Positions 34,352 through 43,182 of a DNA stretch of 64,000 nt are shown piece after piece; position 1 is the stretch's first letter, and the number at the start of each line of letters is the position of its first letter. Under the pieces are notes generated by a model that saw nothing but the letters and a program-made list of their open reading frames with translations, had not been told where the DNA came from and ran no database searches. Source of the DNA: Pseudovibrio axinellae (GTDB taxonomy: Bacteria; Pseudomonadota; Alphaproteobacteria; Rhizobiales; Stappiaceae). Where the stretch lies: NCBI RefSeq assembly GCF_900110875.1, contig NZ_FOFM01000002.1, positions 682,001 to 746,000 on the forward strand. The letters are read 5' to 3'. Both the position numbers and the translations under genes were made by a program.

Positions 34352-35737
34352 TTATCCTATGCGAAAACGTAGGTGTTCGCTTTGCATAAGGTCGGTGGCT
34401 GCCATCATGCGTTTTGCCTGAGCCATTCGGGTTTCCCCATAAGTGTCAGAACCACCTCTTAAACGTGAGCGCTCGTCGATCATGCGTTTTGCTTCCTGAC
34501 AAAGGCCAGCACGCAAAGCCGCTTCAATTGTAATACGTTCAAATACATCCCGCTGGGCATGGCTGCCGCCAACGGTACGCAACAAAGGACGAGCCTCAGC
34601 TAAGTGGTGGTAAGCACTAAAGAAATTTCCATTTTTAAACTGCATCAGACCCGACGCGGTGGGCGAACCTGTAGTTTTTGTAATCTGGGACATCTCACTA
34701 CTGTCCTCTTCGCCAAAGGCCCGCATGCGGGAGAGGAGGTGATCAGAAGCTTGACGGCGATTGTCGCCCAGCAGAGCGAGCATGTAATGTAAGTCGGCAA
34801 AAACATTGCAGGAATCGTCTATGTGTTTTTCGCTGTTTATCGCCAGTTCTTCCCAACGCTGACCAACTTTGATGCCTTCAAGCTCGAGCCGTACCAGCAT
34901 CGATGCTGCATTCGAGATATCGCGATAATCATCAGTGTGATCCTTGCGGAACTTCTGGTCGTAGAGCTCAAGGACGCGTTCGATATTCCCGCGATCCAGG
35001 TGCAAGAGAGCTAGGTGCCACCAAACATGGTAGCCAAAATTGTTACAATGTTCCCAAGCTTGTGGTCGATCATCGAGCCACTTGATACCTTCTTCGCTCT
35101 TGCCAGTCATGTCCAGCACATGGGCAACAGCATGAAGACCCCAAGCATCGTCATGTTGAATTTCAACGGCATTTCTGCCTACACGCTCGGCTTTTTCAAA
35201 ATCACCACTCTCTTCAAGGGAAAAGGCATAGCAACCAAGGACGTAGCCCTTGGCGACATGCTCATCCTCATAAGCAGAGATTACACCTTCAATGGAAGAG
35301 CGCATGCGGGACGGTTGGCCAAGAACGAAGCGGATCGCATGGACCAGCTTCATGATGAGCGCATCACGAGGGTACTTCAAAAGCACCTCGTCCAAACGTT
35401 CTGCAGCTTTGCTGAGAGAGCCATGGAGCCAGTCATTGAGGGCATCAACTACAGCGTGCTCCCGGTCTGTAACTTGCGTATCGCGGCGGCATTGATCAGC
35501 AATTGCGTAGGCTTCAAACGCAGTTGCAGTCATTTCACGTCTGCCAAGTAAAAGGCAGAACAAACCACGAGTTGCCTGTGCCATGGCAAAATCTGGGTCG
35601 GCCTCGAGCGTCTGCGCAAGGCATTCTGGTGTTGCAGCACTATGGGCAAGAAATGCAAGAGCTGTTTTATTCCAGTGAGTTAATGCACTCTTGTTTGAGA
35701 GTGTTACCGAGTATTCAAACTGGTCATCAATGCGCAT
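34352..35737 (-). CDS. TTC38-like tetratricopeptide repeat protein
   Basis: A 461-residue all-helical protein without signal peptide or membrane segment, made of degenerate TPR pairs across its length (such as FEAYAIADQCRRDTQVTDREHAVVDAL and GLHAVAHVLDMTGKSEEGIKWL). The HAVAHVLDM motif and the WHLALLHLDRGN segment are characteristic of the TTC38 group, found from bacteria to humans and of unknown function. There are no clear operon partners. Confidence 0.75.
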   Translation of the reverse strand: MRIDDQFEYSVTLSNKSALTHWNKTALAFLAHSAATPECLAQTLEADPDFAMAQATRGLFCLLLGRREMTATAFEAYAIADQCRRDTQVTDREHAVVDALNDWLHGSLSKAAERLDEVLLKYPRDALIMKLVHAIRFVLGQPSRMRSSIEGVISAYEDEHVAKGYVLGCYAFSLEESGDFEKAERVGRNAVEIQHDDAWGLHAVAHVLDMTGKSEEGIKWLDDRPQAWEHCNNFGYHVWWHLALLHLDRGNIERVLELYDQKFRKDHTDDYRDISNAASMLVRLELEGIKVGQRWEELAINSEKHIDDSCNVFADLHYMLALLGDNRRQASDHLLSRMRAFGEEDSSEMSQITKTTGSPTASGLMQFKNGNFFSAYHHLAEARPLLRTVGGSHAQRDVFERITIEAALRAGLCQEAKRMIDERSRLRGGSDTYGETRMAQAKRMMAATDLMQSEHLRFRIG

Positions 35738-36189
35738 GGATGCGACCCGTGGTTAGGGCGACTTATGAGCCGTGCAATGTGAGAGTGCTTAAAGTGGAGA
35801 AACACTGGTTTCACATTGGTAACGCCCCAAGTCTGCCAGGAAGTCTGTTGAACAGAACCCTTTCAAAACTGGCGATGACGTTCAACACACAAAAAGGTGT
35901 TTAATATCAACTAGCTTTGTTTATGTAGAAAATATATTTCAACCTCATGAATAAATGGAAAACATCATTCTATCCGTAAGTAAAAAATATACGAGACGTT
36001 GAATTTTACCTATGAAATATTACTATTATCAAAAGTTACGGTAAGTTTGTCCTTAGGTTTTTTATTCGCAGTGTCCATTCAAATATTTATTTTATCGTCA
36101 TCAATAGCTTTCACTGCTTGTTGATTTTCTTTTTAGCTTCTTTTGTGCAATCTCGCTAAGCTAAAAGAAACCAAGTGCGTGGCGAATTC
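35738..36189. other. AT-rich intergenic region without recognisable genes
   Basis: About 450 bases between the divergent TPR gene and YeeE/TsuA-like gene. From about 35890 onward it is clearly AT-richer than its surroundings. It must hold both promoters. I find no reading frame with a ribosome site, no strong hairpin and no RNA gene. Confidence 0.6.
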
Positions 36190-37374
36190 ATGGCAGGTAT
36201 GGGTAGCTATCAACAGTCAAATGCAGACCAGCGGTTTCAAACCCCGCAATATGTGATCGTCGTAGGGGCGTTATTCGCGCTTGTCGGGGTTGCTCTATTG
36301 GGTTTTGACAGCAGGGGGTGGCGTGTCTTTGGTGCTGCGTGGATAGGAGCTCTGGCAGGGGCTGCTTTGTATCACACCAGCTTTGGTTTTACCGCTGCTT
36401 GGCGCCGTATTGTAACGCAGAAAAGAGGGCAGGGTCTTCGCGCCCAATTTTTGCTTATCTCTCTGGTTTGTTTAATAAGTTTCCCTTTGCTGCAATACGG
36501 GTCCAACCTTGGTTTAAAGGTTGGCGGTTTCGTTTTTCCGTTTGGGGTTGGAGCCGCGTTTGGAGCCTTTCTTTTTGGCATTGGAATGCAGCTGGGCGGA
36601 GGCTGCGGATCAGGCACGTTGTTTACTGTGGGAGGTGGTTCGTCACGCATGTTGATCACGCTCGCCTTCTTTATTTTGGGCAGTGTGATTGCAACAGCTC
36701 ACCTTCCATTTTGGAATTCTTTTCCAAGATTACCGGCATTTTCTTACTTGCGCGATTTTGGGCTGCTACGTGCGCTCTTCATCACGGTTGTGCCGCTTAC
36801 GATACTTGCCGCCCTAACGGCATTTATAGAGAAAAGACAATGGGGTAAGCTAGAGGAGCCGCGGAAAACAACCTCCCTTTTCCGGGGGCAGTGGGGGTAT
36901 GTTTTAGGTGCGTTGATTTTAGCGTTGGTTTGCGTTCTTACGTTTATTGTGCTGCGTCGTCCCTGGGGAATTACATCTGGGTTTGCTCTTTGGGGGGCGA
37001 AGCTTTTTTATGCAATCGGCATTCCGGTGGAGACCTGGCCGTATTGGCAGGGGCAAGTCGGTGCGATTAAAAACTCTGTCTTTGCCGACTCAACCTCAGT
37101 TATGAATTTCGGCATTGTGCTAGGCGCTCTGATTGCGGCAGCAATGGCAGGACGCTTCAACCCGATCAGGCAGATTAGTCTTAAGGGTGTTGGTACCGCA
37201 ATTGTTGGTGGGTTGATGCTTGGGTACGGAGCACGCCTGGCCTATGGCTGCAACATAGGGGCGTATTTGGGGGGAATAACTTCTGGTTCTTTACATGGCT
37301 GGCTGTGGCTTGTCTTTGCTTTTGCTGGCTCACTCATTGGGACGCAAGTGCGATCATGGCTCAAAATGGATTGA
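36190..37374 (+). CDS. YeeE/YedE (TsuA-like) sulfur-compound transporter
   Basis: An inner-membrane protein of about 394 residues with around ten helices in two related halves. Each half carries the family cysteine motif: GMQLGGGCGSGTLFTVGGGSS and LAYGCNIGAYLGGITSGSLHGW. In TsuA these cysteines pass thiosulfate through the pore by S-S/S-H contacts, so this should import thiosulfate or a related sulfur species. An in-frame GTG at 36175 is an alternative start. A DUF302 protein follows about 150 bases downstream. There is no TusA-type SirA gene next to it. Confidence 0.87.
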   Translation: MAGMGSYQQSNADQRFQTPQYVIVVGALFALVGVALLGFDSRGWRVFGAAWIGALAGAALYHTSFGFTAAWRRIVTQKRGQGLRAQFLLISLVCLISFPLLQYGSNLGLKVGGFVFPFGVGAAFGAFLFGIGMQLGGGCGSGTLFTVGGGSSRMLITLAFFILGSVIATAHLPFWNSFPRLPAFSYLRDFGLLRALFITVVPLTILAALTAFIEKRQWGKLEEPRKTTSLFRGQWGYVLGALILALVCVLTFIVLRRPWGITSGFALWGAKLFYAIGIPVETWPYWQGQVGAIKNSVFADSTSVMNFGIVLGALIAAAMAGRFNPIRQISLKGVGTAIVGGLMLGYGARLAYGCNIGAYLGGITSGSLHGWLWLVFAFAGSLIGTQVRSWLKMD

Positions 37375-37377
37375 ACG

Positions 37378-37407
37378 CGCCAGCTGCGACGCATAAAACA
37401 GCTGGCG
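37378..37407 (+). terminator. Hairpin after the YeeE-like gene
   Basis: CGCCAGCTG (37378-37386) and CAGCTGGCG (37399-37407) form a perfect 9-bp stem with a 12-base loop, starting 4 bases after the stop codon. The U-tract is missing, so it may terminate weakly or protect the 3-prime end. Confidence 0.5.
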
Positions 37408-37522
37408 GTGGCTCTAGTGCTGCAAACCACTAAAACTTGGCCAATTAAAATCGAGGGGGAGTGTACAACAGGCTATTCAGCTCCTGCTTCTAAAGTCACC
37501 TGACTACGAGAAGGATTGTGGA

Positions 37523-38047
37523 ATGAAAATTCTTACGGGAGTGCTTGGTTTTGTTGGCACGTTTATGTTCGTTATGGCTGCCTTTCAACCATCACAAGCT
37601 CAAATCACCTCTGAACAAGCGTTGGAAGGTAAGATCTTTCAGCGCAATGGCTGGCGCGTTATCGAAACGAGTATGTTAATCGATGACCTACTGGAGTCGT
37701 TAAAAAAAGCTATTCGCGAAGAGGATATGCTTCTTGTGAGTTTGGCAAGTGCTTCTCGCGCAGCAAAGGCCAGTGGCTTAGATATTCCCGGAAACTACGT
37801 GATCGGAGTATTTCGAAATGATTTTGCCCGCCGAATGCTGGCTGCCAGTATTCAGGCCGGCATTGAGGCTCCGATCCGCTTCTATTTGACAGAAAATCCA
37901 GGTGGCACGTCGACGCTCTCTTGGAAGACACCAAGCTTTGTCTTCCAGCCATACCGCGATACAGCCACTGAGGATCTGGTTTCCTTGAGTGAAGAACTAG
38001 ACGTCGTCTTTCAACGCATTGCGGACCGCGCCACAGATAATACCTGA
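37523..38047 (+). CDS. Periplasmic DUF302 domain protein
   Basis: A 174-residue protein with a signal peptide (MKILTGVLGFVGTFMFVMA, cut near QAQ). The mature part has a DUF302 fold: the DDLLESLKKAIREEDMLLVSLASAS region, IPGNYVIGVFRNDFARRMLAAS and the C-terminal PSFVFQPYRD. DUF302 proteins often neighbour sulfur or redox genes, but their function is unknown. A GAAGGA ribosome site precedes ATG 37523. Confidence 0.8.
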   Translation: MKILTGVLGFVGTFMFVMAAFQPSQAQITSEQALEGKIFQRNGWRVIETSMLIDDLLESLKKAIREEDMLLVSLASASRAAKASGLDIPGNYVIGVFRNDFARRMLAASIQAGIEAPIRFYLTENPGGTSTLSWKTPSFVFQPYRDTATEDLVSLSEELDVVFQRIADRATDNT

Positions 38048-38073
38048 GGCGCGATCAGATCTCTCATCTACGA

Positions 38074-38091
38074 GCGCTTTAAAAAAAGCGC
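38074..38091. terminator. Terminator between DUF302 gene and ThDP enzyme gene
   Basis: GCGCTTT and AAAGCGC pair around an AAAA loop, in the 66 bases between these convergent genes. An outer GATCTC / GAGATC pair could extend the stem. Confidence 0.5.
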
Positions 38092-38113
38092 GAGATCCAA
38101 GTCCGTACCTGTT

Positions 38114-39751
38114 TTAAAATTGTCCGTCATACGCTCGTCGGTCAATGCGGCATGCAAGAAGTGTGAAGGTATCGCGCTTCAATGCTGCCTGAGCTTCCCT
38201 CTTCAACGTGTCTGTATCATCAACCCAAACCCCATGTCCGCCGTAAGCATCAGCGAGCGCCGGAAAGTTTGTGGCAGAAAAGTCAACGCCCAGATTAGGG
38301 TGCTGGTTTGCACGCTGTTTCATCTCAATAAGCGACAAGCTTTCGTCAACCAAAACACAAACAATAAACGGCACCTGCATATCCCGCAGAACTGCAAGGT
38401 CACCAAGCCCCATTTCCAGACCGGCATCGCCGACAAAGACAATGACTGGATCTTCCGGTTTTGCCATTTTGTGCCCGATGCCAAGTGGCAGTGCGCATGC
38501 CATCGTGCAAAGTGCCGAACTCTGTAGCATCGTGCGCGGATGCACGCTCTCCCATATTTGACTGAGCAAAATACGGTGAGCGCCGCTGTCTGCTGTCGCG
38601 ACCGTGGTGGCAGGCAGCGTTTTGCGAAGCTCATGGAATACGCTTGCTGGTCCCCAGTCACTCTTTTCTGCAGCAAAGTCCGCTCTGAGTGCCGCTTGAG
38701 TTGGCACAATCCGGTCACGCAGCCAGTCGGTTTCAGCGTCAAGAGGGCCTGTACTTTCTTCAGGCGTAAGCGTAATCAGGGTTGGTTTAATATCAGCTGC
38801 CAATGTATGGCTCACATGGTGCATTCCGTGGCTCCGCAAAACCGGAGTGAGTTCGATAACCGGTGTTTCGTTGCTCCACGGGTTGCGCCAGTTCACCCGC
38901 ATTTCAATCGGGTCATACCCAATCAGCACAATCAGGTCTGCCTCTTCAAGCAAAGGCAAAACACGCTTGTCCGCCTTGGGAGACAAGCCCGCCCCACCAA
39001 GAGACAGCCGGTGGGCTTCAGGAATAAGCCCTTTGCCCTTGTAGCTGGTGAGGAGAGGGATTTGGAAGGCCTCGCAGAAAGCCTTGATCTCAGCACTTGC
39101 ACAAGCATTGACTGCATCCACACCGGCAATGGCAATTGGGCGCTCAGCGGAGTTTATCAAGTCACGTGCTTGTTCTACCACCTCACCAAATGGCAGTTGG
39201 GCAGCGCGAATGCCATAAGCAGGAGAACGAAGCCTTTCAGCACTTTTTCCTTCAGCGACAGAGATAGGTACATCAATGTGGACGGGCCCGGGTTGACCAG
39301 ACATAGCAATGGAAATTGCTTTGTCCATCATAGCATTGAGCGTACCGGCAGCGGCCTTAAAGCTGGCTTTTACAATTGGGCGCAAAAGCTGCTGATGGTC
39401 CATCACCTGATGGGTGTAGGTCTCTGCATCCGCTCCATCCACACATCCGGTTATGAAGATCAGCGGCACACGATCCTGAAAGGCATTGGCAATCACGTTG
39501 ACTGCATTGGTCACACCTGGCCCAAGCGTTGCCAGCAAAACAACCGGAGCATCAACGCCTTGGCGTGCCAAAGCGTGCCAGACACCTTCAGCCATAAAGC
39601 CGCCTGCGTTTTCATGCTTGACCAGATTAAACTTGAGACCAGCAAGGTTTAAAGCGTCCATAAGAGCGAGCACTTCGCCACCTGGAATGCCAAAGGCATA
39701 CTGGCTTCCGGCCTGGTGTAGTTTCTGGGCGATTAAATCAGCACCGCGCAT
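38114..39751 (-). CDS. Thiamine-diphosphate enzyme, acetolactate-synthase-like
   Basis: A 545-residue ThDP-dependent enzyme with the standard three domains. The N-terminal Pyr domain has the catalytic Glu in VKHENAGGFMAEG (about residue 48). The middle domain (about 190-330) follows, and the C-terminal PP domain has the ThDP motif GDAGLEMGLGDLAVLRD. The closing Asn of the GDG-NN motif is replaced (VDESLSL), as in some decarboxylases. It is not a clear IlvB. A class III CoA-transferase is directly upstream (2 bases), so the pair may act on a 2-oxo acid or acyl-CoA, in the way oxalyl-CoA decarboxylase pairs with formyl-CoA transferase. The substrate is unknown. Confidence 0.8.
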   Translation of the reverse strand: MRGADLIAQKLHQAGSQYAFGIPGGEVLALMDALNLAGLKFNLVKHENAGGFMAEGVWHALARQGVDAPVVLLATLGPGVTNAVNVIANAFQDRVPLIFITGCVDGADAETYTHQVMDHQQLLRPIVKASFKAAAGTLNAMMDKAISIAMSGQPGPVHIDVPISVAEGKSAERLRSPAYGIRAAQLPFGEVVEQARDLINSAERPIAIAGVDAVNACASAEIKAFCEAFQIPLLTSYKGKGLIPEAHRLSLGGAGLSPKADKRVLPLLEEADLIVLIGYDPIEMRVNWRNPWSNETPVIELTPVLRSHGMHHVSHTLAADIKPTLITLTPEESTGPLDAETDWLRDRIVPTQAALRADFAAEKSDWGPASVFHELRKTLPATTVATADSGAHRILLSQIWESVHPRTMLQSSALCTMACALPLGIGHKMAKPEDPVIVFVGDAGLEMGLGDLAVLRDMQVPFIVCVLVDESLSLIEMKQRANQHPNLGVDFSATNFPALADAYGGHGVWVDDTDTLKREAQAALKRDTFTLLACRIDRRAYDGQF

Positions 39752-39753
39752 AT

Positions 39754-41100
39754 TTAGGAATCCCCCAATGAAACGACACCGCGCGCAGCGAGGTCGTCAA
39801 TTTCCTCTTTGGATTTTTGTAGGTATTTAGAAAGGACACTCAAACTGTCCTCTCCAAGGGTTGGAGGTGCTTTCCGGTATGTGACGGGTGTCCGACTATA
39901 TTTAATTGGATTACCAATGAGGTCGACCTGACCTGTTTGAGATTGCGCATGGGGCAGCGAAATCTTCATGCCCCGATGAAGGATTTGTGGGTCGTTGAAT
40001 ACACCTTCCAGATCATTCACAGGCCCGCAAGGCACACCAACAGCCTCAAGCTCACCAGCCCAGTGCTCAGCGCTGTGTTTGATTGTAAATTGCCGCAGGA
40101 GCGGAATAAGCTCAGCCCTGTTCCGCACGCGCTCAGCATTGGTTGTAAAACGCGGATCGGTGCTCAATTCCACGCAACCCAGTGTTTGGCAAAAGCGCAT
40201 ATATTGGGCATCGTTGCCAACGGCGACCATGAAATCCTTGTCAGAGGCAGGGAATGTCTCATAAGGCACGATAGTTGGGTGGGCATTGCCAAGTCGCTCT
40301 GGGTTTTTCCCATCAGTCAGGTAAGAAAGGCCCTGATTGATGAGCCAGGCGACCTGACTGTCGAGCAAAGAGATGTCGATATGCTGGCCTTCCCCACTCT
40401 TCGTGCGGTGGTGCAATGCAGCTAAAATAGCGTTACACGCGTACATCCCACACATGACATCAGCAATTCCAACGCCAATCTTTGTAGGTTGACCACCCTC
40501 TGCCTCCGATTGACCCGTAATGCTCATGATCCCGCCCATAGCCTGGATAAGCGCATCATAACCTGCGCGATGCGCATATGGGCCGGTCTGCCCAAATCCG
40601 GTGAGCGAGCAATAGATCAAGCTCTGATTGTGTTCGCGAAGATCGTCGTAGCCCAGCCCTTTTCGGGCAAGGTCTCCAACCTTGAAGTTTTCAATAACAA
40701 CATCAGCTTTGGTAGCCAGATCTTTTAGGATCTGCACGCCCTCTTCACTGCGCATATCGATGCCAATAGAGTGCTTGTTGCGATTGGAGCTTAGATAATA
40801 GGCGCTCTCGCTGGTTTCTCCGCCATTTTTGCCTTTCAAAAAAGGGGGCCCCCATCTCCGAGTGTCGTCGCCTCGCGTCGGGTGCTCTACCTTAATGACC
40901 TCAGCTCCCATATCCCCCAGCAGCTGCGTGCAGGTTGGACCTGCCAGAATGCGGGAAAGGTCGAGCACAACAAGCCCATCCAAGGGCCCATTAGGTGCAG
41001 GAGAGTGGTGCAGTTCACTGTCTCGTGAAGAATTCAACCGTCTAATCCATTGGCGTTGAGGCAAGATTGACCACAAAGGGAAGGTGACTGACACGACCAT
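39754..41100 (-). CDS. CaiB/BaiF family (class III) CoA-transferase
   Basis: A family III CoA-transferase of about 448 residues. PLDGLVVLDLSRILAGPTCTQLLGDMGAEVIKVEHP is the signature start. The catalytic Asp is probably the one in AGYDALIQAMGGIMS. It moves CoA between carboxylic acids. About 40 residues before PLDGL are unusual; the start may be ATG 41100 or a later TTG at 41037. It is immediately followed by the ThDP enzyme, with which it very likely forms an operon. Confidence 0.85.
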   Translation of the reverse strand: MVVSVTFPLWSILPQRQWIRRLNSSRDSELHHSPAPNGPLDGLVVLDLSRILAGPTCTQLLGDMGAEVIKVEHPTRGDDTRRWGPPFLKGKNGGETSESAYYLSSNRNKHSIGIDMRSEEGVQILKDLATKADVVIENFKVGDLARKGLGYDDLREHNQSLIYCSLTGFGQTGPYAHRAGYDALIQAMGGIMSITGQSEAEGGQPTKIGVGIADVMCGMYACNAILAALHHRTKSGEGQHIDISLLDSQVAWLINQGLSYLTDGKNPERLGNAHPTIVPYETFPASDKDFMVAVGNDAQYMRFCQTLGCVELSTDPRFTTNAERVRNRAELIPLLRQFTIKHSAEHWAGELEAVGVPCGPVNDLEGVFNDPQILHRGMKISLPHAQSQTGQVDLIGNPIKYSRTPVTYRKAPPTLGEDSLSVLSKYLQKSKEEIDDLAARGVVSLGDS

Positions 41101-41232
41101 TTGCAGCAATCCAGCAAATTTTGGAGAGACGTTAGAGCACTCTGTAAAAGCTCACCACATGAAACTGCAAAATCACACGGCATCGTGAATGCCCGTGAAA
41201 TTTGTAGTTTACTCTGTGATGAAACCCTGCGT

Positions 41233-42063
41233 TTACCAGTGTTTGGTGTTGGCGAGGTCAAGCCACGCGCGGCGAATCCAGTTGGCTTTCATAGAGTGGC
41301 CGCCATCATGAAGACAAAGCTCCAGCTTTTCGCCCTCAGATGACCACACGTCGCATTCCAGATCGCCAGCAATAACGGATGTGGGTTCGGTGCGATAAAG
41401 CCCGGCCTGCCGTTTCCACACATCCAAACTGTCAAACACGTCTGATTGACGCCAGTTTGCACCAATCGCACGCCCCACCATGGGAACGGTTTTATCTTCA
41501 ATACCGTGGGTGTGGTAAAGGTTAGTCAGCGGAGAAGGGCATTCCTGTGGGATAGGGTCCCAGAACGCGCCCGCAATAGGGGCAAACCCGGCATAATTCT
41601 CACCTTGATAACACGCTAGATTCCAGACCATGGAACCACCCATAGAAAAGCCTGCGAGCAGGATTTTATCGCGGTCAACTGGAAAGCGGTCAGAAACGTC
41701 GCTCAGCATCTCATCAAAGAAGGCAAACTCATCGCGATCCTGACTGGGAGAGCCGGGGTAAGACCAGGATCCACCAACGCCCTGCGGAACAACCAACGCA
41801 ACGCCAAGCTCGTTTGCAAGCCTGCGCAGGGCCTTATTATTGACCGCCTGAGAAGCCTTGCCCTTCCAGCCGTGAAGGTAAATTATGGCGCCAATTTGGC
41901 CGACATCAGCAGGTTTGTCAGGTAAAGCAATGTAATATTCGCCGCTTTCAACCTGACAGGGCGTATTCACACCGCAGCCCGCTTCATCTGCCATGCTGAC
42001 ATTGGGCGTTAAGCTTGAAAAAGCAACACTAGCAAAAGTAATCACGCTTGTAAGAAGACTCAT
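41233..42063 (-). CDS. Secreted alpha/beta-hydrolase, PHB-depolymerase/LpqC-like esterase
   Basis: A 276-residue precursor with a signal peptide (SLLTSVITFASVAFSSLTPNVSMADE, cut near MAD). It has the alpha/beta-hydrolase fold: an IIYLHGWKGK oxyanion strand, the nucleophile elbow LAGFSMGGSMVW (Ser), and the acid/His side in LCLHDGGHSM. This matches poly(3-hydroxybutyrate)-depolymerase-like esterases (LpqC/Fes type). Five or more cysteines are consistent with export. In-frame starts exist at 42141, 42069 and 42063; the last two fit the signal peptide. Confidence 0.8.
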   Translation of the reverse strand: MSLLTSVITFASVAFSSLTPNVSMADEAGCGVNTPCQVESGEYYIALPDKPADVGQIGAIIYLHGWKGKASQAVNNKALRRLANELGVALVVPQGVGGSWSYPGSPSQDRDEFAFFDEMLSDVSDRFPVDRDKILLAGFSMGGSMVWNLACYQGENYAGFAPIAGAFWDPIPQECPSPLTNLYHTHGIEDKTVPMVGRAIGANWRQSDVFDSLDVWKRQAGLYRTEPTSVIAGDLECDVWSSEGEKLELCLHDGGHSMKANWIRRAWLDLANTKHW

Positions 42064-42223
42064 GCCCATTCCACTTCTTGCCGGATTTTCGCACTGAACC
42101 TGTTGTAATTCATGAAGAAATCCATGAACCGCAGTGACCAATCCTGTTTATGCTAACATACGCCCCATTGGCGGTCTTACTCTCAAGAATTATGCCATTC
42201 TTTGCGGATTATCACGTGAGAGC

Positions 42224-43009
42224 TTATTGCCATTCCCCTTCTGTGGGGATGTGCAATGTATTACCGCAGTGTTTGCAGTGAACAGCATCATTATCGTGAC
42301 GATTAAGGCCACAATCAGGACAAGTGTATTTTACTTTAGAAGGGCGGAAAATGGTTTGAATGAGCCGTAGAAAAAGTGCAACGCCAAACACCATAATGAC
42401 AATGGTAATCGCACGACCCATCGTATCTGACATGGTGATGTCGCCATAGCCCGTCGTGGTCAACGTCGTGACGGTAAAATAGAGCGCATCCATGTAGGAA
42501 TTGATGTCAGGGTTGAGCTGGGCCTCAATAACATAAACAACAGCACTGACCATGAATACGAAGACCATCAGGTTGATCGCTGAGTTGATGATTTCTTCGT
42601 GCTGGCGGAACCACGAGAATGTCTCGCGTAAATCCTTGACCACATGGTAAGATCGCAACAGCCGCAGCATGCGGATGACCCGCAAAAAACCCATGTTTTC
42701 GATAAATGCTTCAGCAAACAACGAGAGGATGACGATAAGGTCTGCAACGGCTGTGCTGTTAACTGCGGCTCTGAAAGGCCTTAAGGCGATTGCAATCCGC
42801 AACCCATAATCAATCAGCAAAATGAACCCAATAGCCCAATCCAGACGTGGGTAGCTCTCCAGCTGTGGCAAGGTTGCAGAAAGCACAAAATAAAAAATTG
42901 TGACCAGATCGAACAAAAGCAATCCGATGCGCCATGAGCGTGCAGCTATGGTCTGTCCGAAGTAAAGGCGTCGCAGCGCACCTCTAAAATCGGTTATCGC
43001 TTCCTGCAT
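42224..43009 (-). CDS. Voltage-gated-type K+ channel with C-terminal zinc ribbon
   Basis: A 261-residue single-pore-unit channel. An S1-S4 module (about 25-130) has an S4 with Arg110, Arg113, Arg116 and Arg119. The pore helix and selectivity filter TTTGYGD (184-190) follow, then S6 to about 222. The last 35 residues are a zinc ribbon: CPDC (230-233) and CKHC (245-248). Four copies should form a K+-selective pore in the inner membrane. The zinc ribbon is an unusual cytoplasmic end and may sense metal or redox state, or help assembly. Confidence 0.87.
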   Translation of the reverse strand: MQEAITDFRGALRRLYFGQTIAARSWRIGLLLFDLVTIFYFVLSATLPQLESYPRLDWAIGFILLIDYGLRIAIALRPFRAAVNSTAVADLIVILSLFAEAFIENMGFLRVIRMLRLLRSYHVVKDLRETFSWFRQHEEIINSAINLMVFVFMVSAVVYVIEAQLNPDINSYMDALYFTVTTLTTTGYGDITMSDTMGRAITIVIMVFGVALFLRLIQTIFRPSKVKYTCPDCGLNRHDNDAVHCKHCGNTLHIPTEGEWQ

Positions 43010-43182
43010 AAAATCACTTTCCCCATTGAGCAGAAATTATTAGCAAATGTGGCCATGTCTGCAAAGCCTTCCCCGTTCATTACAAATAGATTTTGCAGCA
43101 TCTGCACCCGCCGGCATTGTCGCTCTCTGAGTTTAGTGAAAAACGCTGTAACTGATTAAAGGGTTTCTGTTCTACTTTTTGC

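Noticed and set aside
38540-39652. 370-codon open frame on the plus strand
   Set aside because: It is antisense to the ThDP enzyme gene, which has clear motifs; the antisense frame has a Cys/His/Arg-rich composition and no family features.
38114-39751. IlvB acetolactate synthase for branched-chain amino acids
   Set aside because: There is no ilvN small subunit or ilvC next to it, the cofactor motif is atypical, and the partner is a CoA-transferase.
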